DNA from: Aquila chrysaetos chrysaetos
Lineage: Eukaryota; Chordata; Aves; Accipitriformes; Accipitridae
Assembly: GCF_900496995.4 (NCBI RefSeq)
Contig: NC_044029.1
Coordinates: 1,302,001 to 1,366,000 of the forward strand
Direction of reading: 5' to 3'
DNA: 64,000 nucleotides
Shown: in pieces, positions 51,761 to 61,397 of the stretch
How positions within the stretch are numbered: the stretch's first letter is position 1
How the letters are laid out: every line of letters begins with the position of its first letter
The notes under the pieces: model-generated
The model's input: only the letters and a program-made list of their open reading frames with translations
Databases searched by the model: none
What the model was told of the DNA's origin: nothing
Made by a program: the position numbers and the translations under genes

Positions 51761-54700
51761 GTAAGTATCCTCCACTGGGTCCCCCACCTTTTTAATGCCG
51801 CTGGCATCGGGGAGAGCCGCCAGGAGAAGAAGTGGTGCTGCAGGATGCAAATGTCTGGGAGGGAGCAGTTCCTTCCCCAGCTGCGGCACACTTTTGGGAC
51901 AGTTCCTCCGCAGCCTGGTCCGCGTACCGCCGGCTGGTTTCTGTTTGCCAGCAATCCCTAACTTGTCAGCGGCCTTTCTTCCCCTGTGGTTTCCCTGCAG
52001 CTGATCCTGCCTGAGGGGGAAAGAGGGATCCTGGGGAGGAGCAGGTGGCTTAAAGGAAAGGTTCCAAGTCCAAAGCTGCCTTCCTTTCCCACCACTCTTG
52101 CGTGGCATTACTCCCCCCAGCAGCCAGGGAGGAGGGGATGCAGGAAAGCCAAGGCACTCAGCCAGCAGCTCGCTGGGGGGGACGCACAGCCCCAGCCTGG
52201 CAAGCCGCTCACCTGCCCGTGAGTCAGCAGAAGGAAGGGCCCCGCCGTCCCGGCAGCACGGAGGGTCCCTACAAGCCCCATCTCACACACAGAGACCCCA
52301 GGGAGCTCCCGAGCCGCGCACACGCAGCCTTTCTCTGCCCGGGAGACAGACACAGAGCTCTCCCGTGGCGCAGTCCGGTGCTGCCAGCGATGCCAGCCCA
52401 GAAACAAGGGGGCTGAAGCCCGGCTGGGGCTCCCTGTGCCATGCTGGGGTTCCTCTTTCTTGCATCCTTGATGGAGAGCCGCAGACTGTCCCGTCCAAGG
52501 GCACAGGCACCTCCTTAGAGCCGGAGGGGCTGCAGATGTCAGGGAAAAGCCCCAGCTGGACACGGGCTGACAGCTCTTTCCTGTTTATCCCCTGCGTCTC
52601 GGCCGGGCTGCCTCCAAACCGGCCTCGGGGCCGAGCTGCAGAACTCAGGAATGCCAAGTCTGGGACACCAGGTCTCAGTTTTCGTTACCAAACCATCCGT
52701 CGCCGCCAGGCCAGCCGTGCGCTCTCTGCCCCAGCTGGCACCCGCATCGGACGGGTTTCAGTTTCTGTCCCTGTCGCAGTCACGCCTGGGGACAGGGATT
52801 TTACCTGCTGGGCTGGGGACACAGCGGGAGGCTGAGGGGGAAATCTGCCCGCAGTTTGGCAGAGCGAACAGAGGAGCATCGCTGGGAAAAAAAAAAACAC
52901 AGGTCTTTATAGACATGAGCCTCAAAGCAGAGGGGAGGGCAGAAATACCATTGGATTTCCCCGGGCCCTCATACACACAGAGATCACGTAACAGCACAGG
53001 GTCTCCGAGGTGGCTCTTCTTCACCCCTGCCATGGATTTCCACGAACCTGCTAGGAATTTAATTCTCTGTCCCCTCTCTAGTAAACATGTGCAATTTTTA
53101 ATTACTTTTATATTTTATGGAGGTGGGGGAGGGTTAATAAAAAGTAACACGAAATGATTGAACGAAAAGCCCGTATTTCTACAGGCCTGCCTCCCTTAGT
53201 AAACCAGTCTAAAGAAACACGACAGCAAGGGTTAGTGGGTGAGCAGGGCCAGGAGCCAGCTGGGCTGTACTGGTCCCAGCTCTGAGCTCTAACACAAATG
53301 CCTGGGGAGCTGGTCAGCTAACCAAGAGCCCCCTCCAAGCACAGCTTGCTCTCCCTCCGAGGGCTGCGAGGCAGCGTGGCAGGGAGAACAGCGGGCAGGC
53401 CTAAGCCGTTGTGGGACAGGGAGAGGAAGAGCAGCAATGCCTGGCTGCAGGAGAGATGTGTAAAGCCAGATAAAACACCAGGGGCGCGACAAACCCTGGT
53501 GCAATTACATGTGCAAGAGGTCTCGTTCTGCAGCACGCTCTGGGGCCAGGCACAGATCTTTTCCTGGTTGTTTGTGTCTCCGTTGTAGATTCAGAACCAT
53601 GGGCATCCTCCGTGTGACCATCCAGTCTCTCCAGAAGCCTGTTGCGAAGACCTCCAAGGGAAGCTACAAGAAGTAGTGAAGTAGTGAGCAGGGGAAGGGG
53701 ACAGGTCAGTGTCTGGATGCTGTGACCCCCTTCCATGGCGTGTGTGCTCCTCCTGGCTATGATTGTGGAGGACAAGAAGTTTGGGATACAGAAGCTTTAT
53801 CCCTGTGCACATTAAACATTGGTGCCCCACTCCCAAGTATCCAGGGAGACAGGGAGCGTGGGGGGGATGCTGAAGGGTCTCTACTCACCAGCACTGCAGC
53901 TAGGTACCAGGTACAGATTGAGTGGGGTCTCTCCTGGCACTCTAAAAACTCAGAGGCTGTACTAAATCCACAAGCAGCTGTGGGGTGATGGCCTGGGACA
54001 TCGGGATGATATACCACTGGGCAACGGACAGTGGAGGGGAGACAGCAGGACCGACGTTGTGAACTTCTTGAGGGAAGGTGGTAAATCACAGGAGATAGCG
54101 CTTGGCATAGGCAGGAAAGGGGTTATTTGCAGAGCCTCAAGCCGGAGGCTGAGCCTGAAGCCAAGGTCTGAGCTCCTTGCCCTGTGTTTGTGTCTCTGTA
54201 CAGACTCGGGTGGGCAGCGCTGCGATGCTGCGTGGCTCTGCAGCCAGTGGTACCCCTTCCTCATGCCACTTCCCTGTTTTTCAGTGCAAATCAGAAGACT
54301 GCAGGAGGGCACTGAGGACAGTCCACGTTTCCAGGACAGGAGCAGGGACTCGGGTTTGCCAGGCAGTCTGAGAGAGGAGCGAGGAGGATGGCAATCGCAG
54401 GTCTGTCTCCATAGCCTCAAAGGAGGGCAAGTGGCTGCAGGTGGGTCCGGGGTGTCTCTTTGTGGTGGACGACTGCCCGACTGCGTGGGGCATCGGTCCT
54501 CAGGCAACCGGGACAGAGGAGCACCATGTCTGCCGGCCTCGCGGGGAGCAGGGCTGCAGGCAATCAGCCCTGCTGTGCCCAGAAACGTGCAGGCGCACAC
54601 GGGCCTCAGGGGCATGTGGATGCTGGAAATGAGTGGCATCAATGGCACCAAGTGTCCCAGAGCTGGGGGGGGGGGGGGGGAGGCAGGGGGAGCCCCGCAC

Positions 54701-54878
54701 TTCAGATCTTGTCGTGCCTGCATTTTACTCACTTGTCCAAAGATCACAAAGGATGTCCTTGTCTGGCCACAACTGAAAGAAAAGCATTTTCCCAGAATAG
54801 CTCTTAACCCCTTCCTTACCAGACAACAGTGTTTTGCTCCCCTCTCACCACTGCAGTTTACTGACAAATGCTTCTCTT
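51761..54878. other. GC-rich non-coding DNA (probable TMEM140 intron)
   Basis: Long open frames occur on both strands (for example 52,098-52,835 plus; 53,962-54,867 minus against 54,059-54,913 plus), but they are compositional. A 16-base G run lies at 54,665-54,680. Confidence 0.45.
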
Positions 54879-54883
54879 GTCCA
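54879..54883. repeat. Target-site duplication, left copy (GTCCA)
   Basis: Repeated at 55,465-55,469 directly after the LTR. Confidence 0.75.
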
Positions 54884-55464
54884 TGTCATGGTTTAACCCC
54901 AGCCAGCAACTAAGCACCAGGCAGCCGCTCACTCACTCCCCCCCCACCCAGTGGGATGGGGGAGAAAATCGGGAAAAGAAGCAAAACCCGTGGGTTGAGA
55001 TAAGAACGGTTTAATAGAACAGAAAAGAAGAAACTAATAATGATAATGATAACACTAATAAAATGACAACACCAATAATGAAAGGATTGGAATGTACAAA
55101 TGATGTGCAGTGCAATTGCTCACCGCCCGCCAACCGACACCCAGCTAGTCCCCGAGCAGCGATTCCCCGCCCCCCTTTCCCCCCAGTTCCTATACTAGAT
55201 GTGACGTCCCACGGTATGGAATACCCTGTTGGCCAGTTTGGGTCAGGTGCCCTGGCTGTGTCCTGTGCCAACTTCTTGTGCCCCTCCAGCTTTCTCGCTG
55301 GCTGGGCATGAGAAGCTGAAAAATTCTTGACATTAGTCTAAACACTACTTAGCAACAACTGAAAACATCAGTGTTATCAACATTCTTCACATACTGAACT
55401 CAAAACATAGCACCTAGCAGCTACTAGGAAGACAGTTAACTCTATCCCAGATGAAACCAGGACA
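54884..55464 (-). mobile_element. Solo LTR of an avian endogenous retrovirus (ERVL-like), fossil
   Basis: About 581 bp, same family and same orientation as the copy at 19,929-20,498. Minus-strand reading starts TGTCCTGGTTTCATCTGGGA and ends GGGGTTAAACCATGACA. Intact TG...CA termini, an ATTAAA signal (minus) at 55,010-55,015 and a perfect 5-bp duplication (GTCCA) mark it as a solo LTR. Its termini are better kept than those of the other copy, so it may be younger. It lies in the probable first intron of TMEM140. Confidence 0.85.
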
Positions 55465-55469
55465 GTCCA
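55465..55469. repeat. Target-site duplication, right copy (GTCCA)
   Basis: Pairs with 54,879-54,883. Confidence 0.75.
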
Positions 55470-55746
55470 ACATGAGACCGTGGTGCAAAGGGCACATGCG
55501 GGGCTAAGGGAGCCATACTGTCCTCCCAGTGATGGTCCACACACAGGACATCATTAAAGCCACCTTTGCTGTGACCAAAAATACACACACCCCCACCCAG
55601 TAACACATGCACAGCACAGTCAGAGACGCTCCTGCTCTACTTGCAAGGGGAGTCCCGAGACCTCAGGGCCACAGGCTCAGAGCACACCTTGGGAAGGGTG
55701 CCATGAGACACAACCACCAGTGGGTTCCCCCCTTCGTGTTTTGCAG

Positions 55747-55802
55747 CAGGCGTCCCCACAGCAGGCTGTACCACGGTACCAAGAGAGCACGCAGGCGCCA
55801 GG
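55747..55802 (+). other. TMEM140: TMEM140 5' UTR within the coding exon
   Basis: Begins after the acceptor TTCGTGTTTTGCAG at 55,733-55,746 and runs to the start codon. Confidence 0.6.
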
Positions 55803-56363
55803 ATGGGTCTGCTGCAGCAGCGGTGCACCGGGCACCTGCTGTGTGCACTGACCTTCCTTCAGGCTGCTGGAAACTTGGCCTTGATGCTCTATGCGCTGCT
55901 CTGGGAAGCCGGGAACCTGGTCGACCTCCCTGACAAACGCATTGGCTTTTACAACTTCTGCCTGTGGAACGCGACAACTGGGGAGCTGCAGTGCCTGGAG
56001 TACAAGCATCTACAGGTGATGGGCATCAGCCTACCAGGAATGGTGCTAGCCAGGGTTTGTGTGTACGCCTGCCTGGTCTTCAGCATCTTCTACCCCGTTT
56101 TTGTTGCACACGTGAAGTGCAGAGAGGAGAGAGAGGGCTGGAAGGCGATCCTCATCATACTTATCATCAAGATGATAATCCTGTCTGGAGGCCTGGGTAT
56201 GTTTCTTTTCCAAACCTCGCAGTGGATTCACCTCTCTGATTTCACTGGGGGCTTCCTGGCATTGCTTGGGACTCAGGCTCTGCTACTGCTCCAGATTCTC
56301 ACTGCCACTATGTACCTCAGCTGGGCCAAGCAACACACATCCGTGTCAAAGCCCTTTTACTGA
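55803..56363 (+). CDS. TMEM140: TMEM140, small four-pass membrane protein
   Basis: Encodes 186 residues, matching the roughly 185 of mammalian TMEM140. The hallmark block YALLWEAGNLVDLPDKRIGF followed by YNFCLWN (residues 30-56) is nearly identical to the mammalian protein. Four hydrophobic segments lie at about residues 10-32, 76-104, 113-136 and 147-174, with a possible N-glycosylation site at Asn56 (NATT) between the first two. The start has a good context (A at -3, G at +4) and follows a splice acceptor (TTTTGCAG, exon from 55,747), so the coding region sits in one exon as in mammals. The function is poorly known: membrane protein, interferon-induced in mammals, with antiviral roles reported. 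It converges with CYREN. Confidence 0.93.
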   Translation: MGLLQQRCTGHLLCALTFLQAAGNLALMLYALLWEAGNLVDLPDKRIGFYNFCLWNATTGELQCLEYKHLQVMGISLPGMVLARVCVYACLVFSIFYPVFVAHVKCREEREGWKAILIILIIKMIILSGGLGMFLFQTSQWIHLSDFTGGFLALLGTQALLLLQILTATMYLSWAKQHTSVSKPFY

Positions 56364-57525
56364 CGGGGCCCTGCCCGTAGGGACTTGAGAGTGAAGAAGG
56401 TGCAAGCGCTATTGATAACATGCTATAAAAGAGTAATCCCACTACAGCTTTAGTCACTGGTAGGAATGTGATCCGTAGTCCAAAGGCCCATATCCAGCCT
56501 CTGGCAAACGGCTGCGTGCAGTGCTCCTGCAGCAAGCAGGCAGCAGACACCAACACCCACAGCACGGCGTGGAAGCTTTCTGGGAACAGCAGCGTGCAAC
56601 ACACCCCTCGGCCTGGGGCGCAGCATCATAAGCGACAGCATTTCTGGCCCTGACCCAGAGGAGAGCGAAGGGGACGGATCAGAACCAGCACACAGTGGAC
56701 GCAACCCTCTGGCCATATCTAGCCTAAGTATAAGCAGGCAGAGAAGCAAACAGGCTTCCTTTCTTGGCGTTGCCCAAAGAGACTCTGCTCCTTCTCCACC
56801 TCCCGAACTAACCAGGGACGCCTTCGAAGCAACTGGAGGAGCTGTGGCTTCACGCTGCCATCACAGCAGCGGCAGCCCCAGAGGCGCACTGGAAATACTC
56901 TTCAGCAGGAGCACCTGGACTTCACCTGCTGGAATAACACCTGGAGCGACTCTGCTTCAGTTCATTCGGGTGAAGCGGCCCACATCCAACCCCAAGCAGC
57001 AGCAGAGCCCCTGGAGGGGCAGCCCAACGACTTGCTGAGCACCGAACGCAGCTCTAAGGAGGAGGGTTTCCACGAGGAAGCAGAGGATTTTGGCACAGAG
57101 CCCCAGGTTTGTCCCCACTTCCATTACGGGGCTGAGCCCAGCAGTCCGGCAGCCTTTGAGACTCCAGGAGAACGGGTTCTGCGCGAGGGCAGGTCACCGC
57201 AAAGCTAGCTCAGGCCAACGCACGCCCCGTGCAAGCGTGTGCTCGGGGAGCAGCGCAAGGGCTGCCGAAGGCTGGGGTGCAGTGCCCCAGCTGGGCCATC
57301 ACAGCCGGCGCACCGGATGGGGTCTCTCCGCCTTAGCGGCGGCGCACAGCACCGCTCCGTGCCACGTCTGTAACCTCGCACAAAGCGGCGCCTGCTTTCC
57401 CCCCCATCCCCTTCGGGACACCAGGGTCCGTTTTCTCTCCTGCTGCCGTCTCGGTGGGGGTGTGGCTGGTGACGCTGGTTTGACCGATTCTGCGTTTCAT
57501 TAAAGGCTCTCGCACCTGCCCTGGC
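56364..57525 (+). other. TMEM140: TMEM140 3' untranslated region
   Basis: Runs from the TMEM140 stop to an ATTAAA poly(A) signal at 57,499-57,504. It contains an ATG-less open frame (56,472-57,035) and a second overlapping frame (about 56,760-57,207) with protein-like composition, described as a finding. I do not call them genes. Confidence 0.5.
57499..57504 (+). terminator. Poly(A) signal ATTAAA, likely TMEM140
   Basis: First good plus-strand signal downstream of the TMEM140 stop, followed by GT-rich sequence near 57,526-57,540. Confidence 0.5.
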
Positions 57526-57918
57526 TTCGTGCGCTTTGTTCATCCCCGCTTCAGACTGGCTCTTGCCACTGAGCCATCCTCATCCCTCCCCAGACCCCCA
57601 TGCACCCTGCCATGGGGTCAGCCCCCTCAGAACGGTCCCTGCCCCTGCCAGTCTGCTCCCACCCGTGTCCTCCCCAGCTGTGGGAGGCCTGCCCGAGCCT
57701 GGAGGCAAATTCAGCGGCAGGCCCAACGGGGACAGCCTGCCAGGCCCCGCGGCAGCTGTCACAGAGGGACCGCAAGGACAAGGGAGCCCCAAGGCTGAAC
57801 CGCGACTGTTCGGCTCCGCAGAGCCAGCACAAGCCTGCCAGGGCCAGCAGCTCCCTGCTCCCCTCGAGCCCCAACGCCCACCCACCAAAGGGACACGCAC
57901 AGGAACCCAGATGTGCTC

Positions 57919-57924
57919 TTTAAT
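57919..57924 (-). terminator. Poly(A) signal ATTAAA, likely CYREN
   Basis: Minus-strand ATTAAA about 240 bp beyond the CYREN stop codon. With the TMEM140 signal it brackets a convergent gap of roughly 0.4 kb. Confidence 0.5.
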
Positions 57925-58162
57925 CTCTCCGTGCTCCGAGATGCCGAACAAAAACGAACACAACCTGACCCGGAGCCAAATCCCGCTGAACCCAGCACAC
58001 ACCGGGAGAAGCGAGTGCCCCCTTCCTTTCCCCCATGGCTTTCAGGGGCCTCCTACCAGCTCCACAGGCTACCAACACAGCAGATCCGCAGCCCGCTCCA
58101 GGTCCTCCTCCCACCGTCCCGGGCGTCCCCGCGGCTCCTGGGCAGCGGCGGAGCAGGCAACG

Positions 58163-58390
58163 TCAGCTGAAAAAGATCTCCCTGACGTATTTCAGAGCAT
58201 CGTCCTCAGAGTCCTCCCAGCCTGCCCTCCCCGCCTCGGCACCGGGAGGGGACGGGAGAGCCGGGCTGCGGCCGCTGCCTCCCCCGGTGCTGGCCGTGCT
58301 TCCCGGAGCCTCCTTTGGCGTTGCCTGGAGCTCCTGCTCCTCCTGGCTCCCGGACCGGGCCTTCTCCTCACCTTCCTCGCGCTGCAGGCT
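58163..58390 (-). CDS. CYREN: CYREN exon 3 and stop
   Basis: Acceptor TTTTTCCCTTTGGTTAG, then SLQREEGEEKARSGSQEEQE, a low-complexity linker, and the terminal KYVREIFFS with TGA at 58,163-58,165. Confidence 0.92.
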   Translation of the reverse strand, partial: SLQREEGEEKARSGSQEEQELQATPKEAPGSTASTGGGSGRSPALPSPPGAEAGRAGWEDSEDDALKYVREIFFS

Positions 58391-58874
58391 CTAACCAAAG
58401 GGAAAAACAACCAGACCCGGCTGTGCGCGAATTGCACCCCGAGGGGCAGAGGGAGCAGCCCGCCCCCCCCACCGCGGGACACCCCCGGCCGGTCCCCAGC
58501 GAGCCGCCGGCGGCGGCAGCGCTCCCTGCCCGCTCCCCCGAGCCCTTCCCGCCGCCAGGACCGTGTGTGCGTGTCCCCCCCCCCCCGGGGGGTCCGGGCT
58601 CACCTCCGCCAGGACCGCCAGGGCCACGTCCACCAGCTCCGCCTCGTTCATGCAGTACACCGCCGCCCTGCCAACCGCGCGGGGAAGACGCTCAGGGCGG
58701 ACCGGGCCCGGTCTCGCCCACCCGCCCGCCCCAGCGGCGCTACCTGGGACCCGCCGCCTGCCGCTGCCGCCGCTGCCCGCCCTCGGCGGGGGGGGTCCCC
58801 GCCGCGACCACCCGCTCGTCCCCCGCCGCCTCCATCCAGGCCGGCAGCACCCGCCGCCTCCCGCCCGCCGCCAT
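58163..58874 (-). CDS. CYREN: CYREN (cell cycle regulator of NHEJ), three coding exons
   Basis: Small nuclear Ku-binding protein (also called MRI, C7orf49 in human) that modulates non-homologous end joining. Exons 58,744-58,874, 58,604-58,667 and 58,163-58,390 join in phase to about 140 residues; human is 157. Three conserved anchors survive: the N-terminal Ku-binding motif RRVLPAWM (residues 7-14; human TRVLPSWL), the middle block VYCMNEAELVDVALAVLAE (human VYCMNEAEIVDVALGILIE), and the C-terminal XLF-like motif DDALKYVREIFFS (human EDVLKYVREIFFS). The linker is disordered and Gly/Ser/Glu-rich. The start has a good context (G at -3, G at +4), but the frame stays open upstream through a minisatellite. 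It is divergent with the ankyrin gene. Confidence 0.93.
58604..58667 (-). CDS. CYREN: CYREN exon 2
   Basis: Acceptor GTTGGCAG, donor GCGGAG|GTGAGC, 64 bases. Encodes AAVYCMNEAELVDVALAVLA plus E, the most conserved block. Confidence 0.92.
58744..58874 (-). CDS. CYREN: CYREN exon 1
   Basis: From MAAGGRRRVLPAWMEA to donor CCCAG|GTAGCG, phase 2. Carries the Ku-binding motif. Confidence 0.88.
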
Positions 58875-58892
58875 TTCCCGCGCGGGGCGGGG

Positions 58893-59260
58893 CCGCCCCC
58901 TGGTACCGCCCCCTTGGAACAGCCCCCTTGGAATCCCCCTTGGAACCGCCTCCCCTTGGAACCGCCCCCTTGGAACCGCCTCCCCTGGAACCGCCCCCTT
59001 GGAACCGCCCTCTTGGCACAGCCCCCCCTTGGGACCGCCCCATTGGACCCGCCCCCCTTGGCACAGCCCCCCTTGGACCCGCCCCCTTGGCACAGCCCCC
59101 CTTGGAACAGCCCCCTTGGGACCGCCCCCCTTGGAACAGCCCCCTTGGAACCGCCCCCCTTGGCACAGCCCCCTTGGAACAGCCCCCCTTGGACCCGCCC
59201 TCTGGGGACCGCCCCCCTTGGAACAGCCCCCTTGGGACCGCCCCCTTGGGACCGCCCCCT
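58893..59260. repeat. GC-rich minisatellite, ~15-bp unit, about two dozen copies
   Basis: Units of the form CCGCCCCCTTGGAA, with variants CAGCCCCCTTGGCA, GACCCGCCCCCTTGG and CCATTGG, repeat at 14-17 bp for about 370 bp. The core TTGG occurs 22 times. Most units contain CCGCCCC, the complement of the GGGGCGG Sp/KLF core. Variant units are interspersed rather than blocked, suggesting turnover by unequal exchange. It fills most of the space between the two divergent genes. Confidence 0.9.
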
Positions 59261-59476
59261 CCTCCCCGGCCGCCACGCCCCCTCTGTGACGCCCCGTTGC
59301 TAGGCTGCCCCCTGCCGGCGCGGACGGCGTCCTGCGCGCAGCGGGAGCGACCGGAGCTGCCGAGCGGCGGCCGGCGCTCGGGGCTCGGCTCTTCTCGCCC
59401 CTTCTCCGCCCGGTTTTTCCCCGGGGAGACCGCCCGGGGCTCGGCAGAGCCCGCCGGGCGCCATCCCCGCGGCGGC

Positions 59477-59688
59477 ATGCAGCGGCTCTTCTCGTTCTGC
59501 CTGGGGAGGGTGCGGCGGCCGCCGCCCTCCGACGGCGATGCCGGACCCTGCGCCGCCGAGACCTCCGAGGTCCGGGAGAAGCCCCGGGGCGGGCTGCACG
59601 GCGCGGCCGCCGGAGGTGACCTGGCCCGGCTGCAGCGGCACTGGTGGAGGAAGAGATTCCGCATCAACGGGCGGGACGCGGAGAAGCA
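59477..59688 (+). CDS. Ankyrin gene exon 1
   Basis: ATG with G at -3; ends GAGAAGCA before GTAAGG, phase 2. An open frame extends far upstream of this ATG, but only because the island lacks stops. The ATG fits the family N-terminus. Confidence 0.85.
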
Positions 59689-61363
59689 GTAAGGGGCGGG
59701 CGGCGCCCGGAGCAAAAGCCTCCGGCCACCCCGGCGGAGCCCAGCCCGGTGGCGAGCGCCCTTAGGAGCCGGGCCGGCTCCCGGCCGGGGCGGGAGGCGG
59801 CGACCCCCTGCCCGTCCCCCCTGCCCTGCCCCGCCAGCCCGGCCCCTGCAGCGCGTCTTCTGCGGAGCCCAGCAGCCCTTCGCCCAAGCAGAGACGGCTG
59901 CTTTCCTGTTGCCCGACGGAGCGGCTTGCTTGAGCGGGGGCATGGACTCGCAGAAAGACGCTGTTAGAAACCCCGTCCCCTCTGTCTCTGGGACACGCCT
60001 GGCGTGGGACTGGTCGGGGGTGGGGGGGGAACCCAGGGCTTCCGCAGACTCCACGCTCTCCGTAGCCTCCGTAGCCTCCGGACTGCCAAGACGCGGTCTC
60101 CTTCGCTGGGCCGGGCGGCCGGGCAGTCCTGCTGGAGGCAGGGACCAGTGCCTGGGCACAGGAGTCTGTCCGTGCAGGTTCATTGACACGGCTGCGGAAA
60201 TGCCTCCCGACTCCAGGGATGTGCTGGGGATTTTTCCTGGCCAGCCCCAGGCTTTGGGTGTGCCGCTGCTGCCACCAGCTCTGGACCGCGGAAGCTTGCT
60301 TTCAGCTTGTTTTTTGCCAGTTGAGGCGTGTGGCCCTGCGCGGCGGGCACCGCAGCCTGAAACGGTGTCTTCAGCTGTCCGTGCTGACTGAATGTGTTTC
60401 GTTTCTAGGACGCCTCTGCACCTGGCTTGTGCGAACGGCCAGGCAGATGTCGTCCGATTCCTAGCAAGAAAGAAATGCCAGCTAAACCCTCGTGACAGCT
60501 TTAAGAAATCACCGCTGATGAAGGTATGTGGAATATGTTATGCTGTTGCGCATTGGGATTACCGATTACGCGCTGAACGATACGTACCTTGCATGATTCT
60601 TTACATAGGCCTGCGTAGAACCAGGTACGTTGTAGTCAGCGGGGAAGGGGCATATGTTGCCTAATCTTTGAGGACGCTTATACTTCCCACTGTTGGGAAG
60701 ATGCGGGAGTTCTGACAGTGAGAAACGTAGATGTTGGAAGTTATTCCTCCTTTGTGTCTTATTTCCAGGCAGTAGAGCACCAGCACAAAGACTGCGTGGC
60801 TATTCTGCTGGAGCATGGTGCCAACCCTAACCTCAGAGATGCTAGCGGCCACACTGCGCTTCACCTGGCTGCCATCACTGCTAGCAAACCCCTAGTCGAG
60901 CTGTTACTTGAGCACAATGCCGATATTGAAGCTCAGAATAAGGTTAGCTTGGACTTTGGGTAAGGTTCCTCTTCCCAAAACTTGCTTGACTTTTCTGTGT
61001 TATTCTAAGGGAGATGATTTCCCCTTTCAGTTGGGATACACTCCGCTTACTGTTGCGATCGCCGAGCGCTCTGAAGAGTTGGTGGAGTTCCTTCTTCAAA
61101 AAGGAGCTGACGTGCATGCTCAAGATAAGAATAAAAGGTGAAGGGTTTGTCAAAAGTGCGCGTGGGACTCCTTTAGCATTCTTCAAGTTGGACTGAGGGG
61201 AGGCATAGGAATGAGCTTTGAAAAAGAACCAGGAGCTGCCCAGAAGGAGCTCCTTCTGTATGACTTGTGAAAGCAGACCCACACTTGGCTGCTTTCTTAC
61301 CTCAGGGGACAATTTCTGCCCTGAGGACTGCAAGAAAGTGTTGGCTGTGGTGCCGCACGCACG

Positions 61364-61397
<34 letters not shown>

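Larger units (their letters stand above)
58580..59700. promoter_or_regulatory. CpG island and divergent promoter of CYREN and the ankyrin gene
   Basis: Continuous CpG-rich DNA covering the first exons of both genes; start codons lie 603 bp apart facing outwards (58,874 minus, 59,477 plus). Shared promoter function is inferred from this head-to-head layout. Confidence 0.65.

Noticed and set aside
52098-52835. 245-codon plus-strand frame
   Set aside because: Pro/Ser/Gly-rich composition, overlapped by long frames on the other strand, no splice or family support.
53962-54913. 301- and 284-codon frames on opposite strands
   Set aside because: They mirror each other in GC-rich DNA, lack recognisable domains and run into a homopolymer and an LTR edge.
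57536-59692. 718-codon plus-strand frame
   Set aside because: Runs antisense through CYREN exons and the minisatellite before entering ankyrin exon 1. It stays open because of GC content and a repeat that is open in several frames; only the part from 59,477 fits a protein family.
58648-60189. 513-codon minus-strand frame
   Set aside because: Antisense to ankyrin exon 1 and through the minisatellite in a frame other than CYREN's; no family resemblance.
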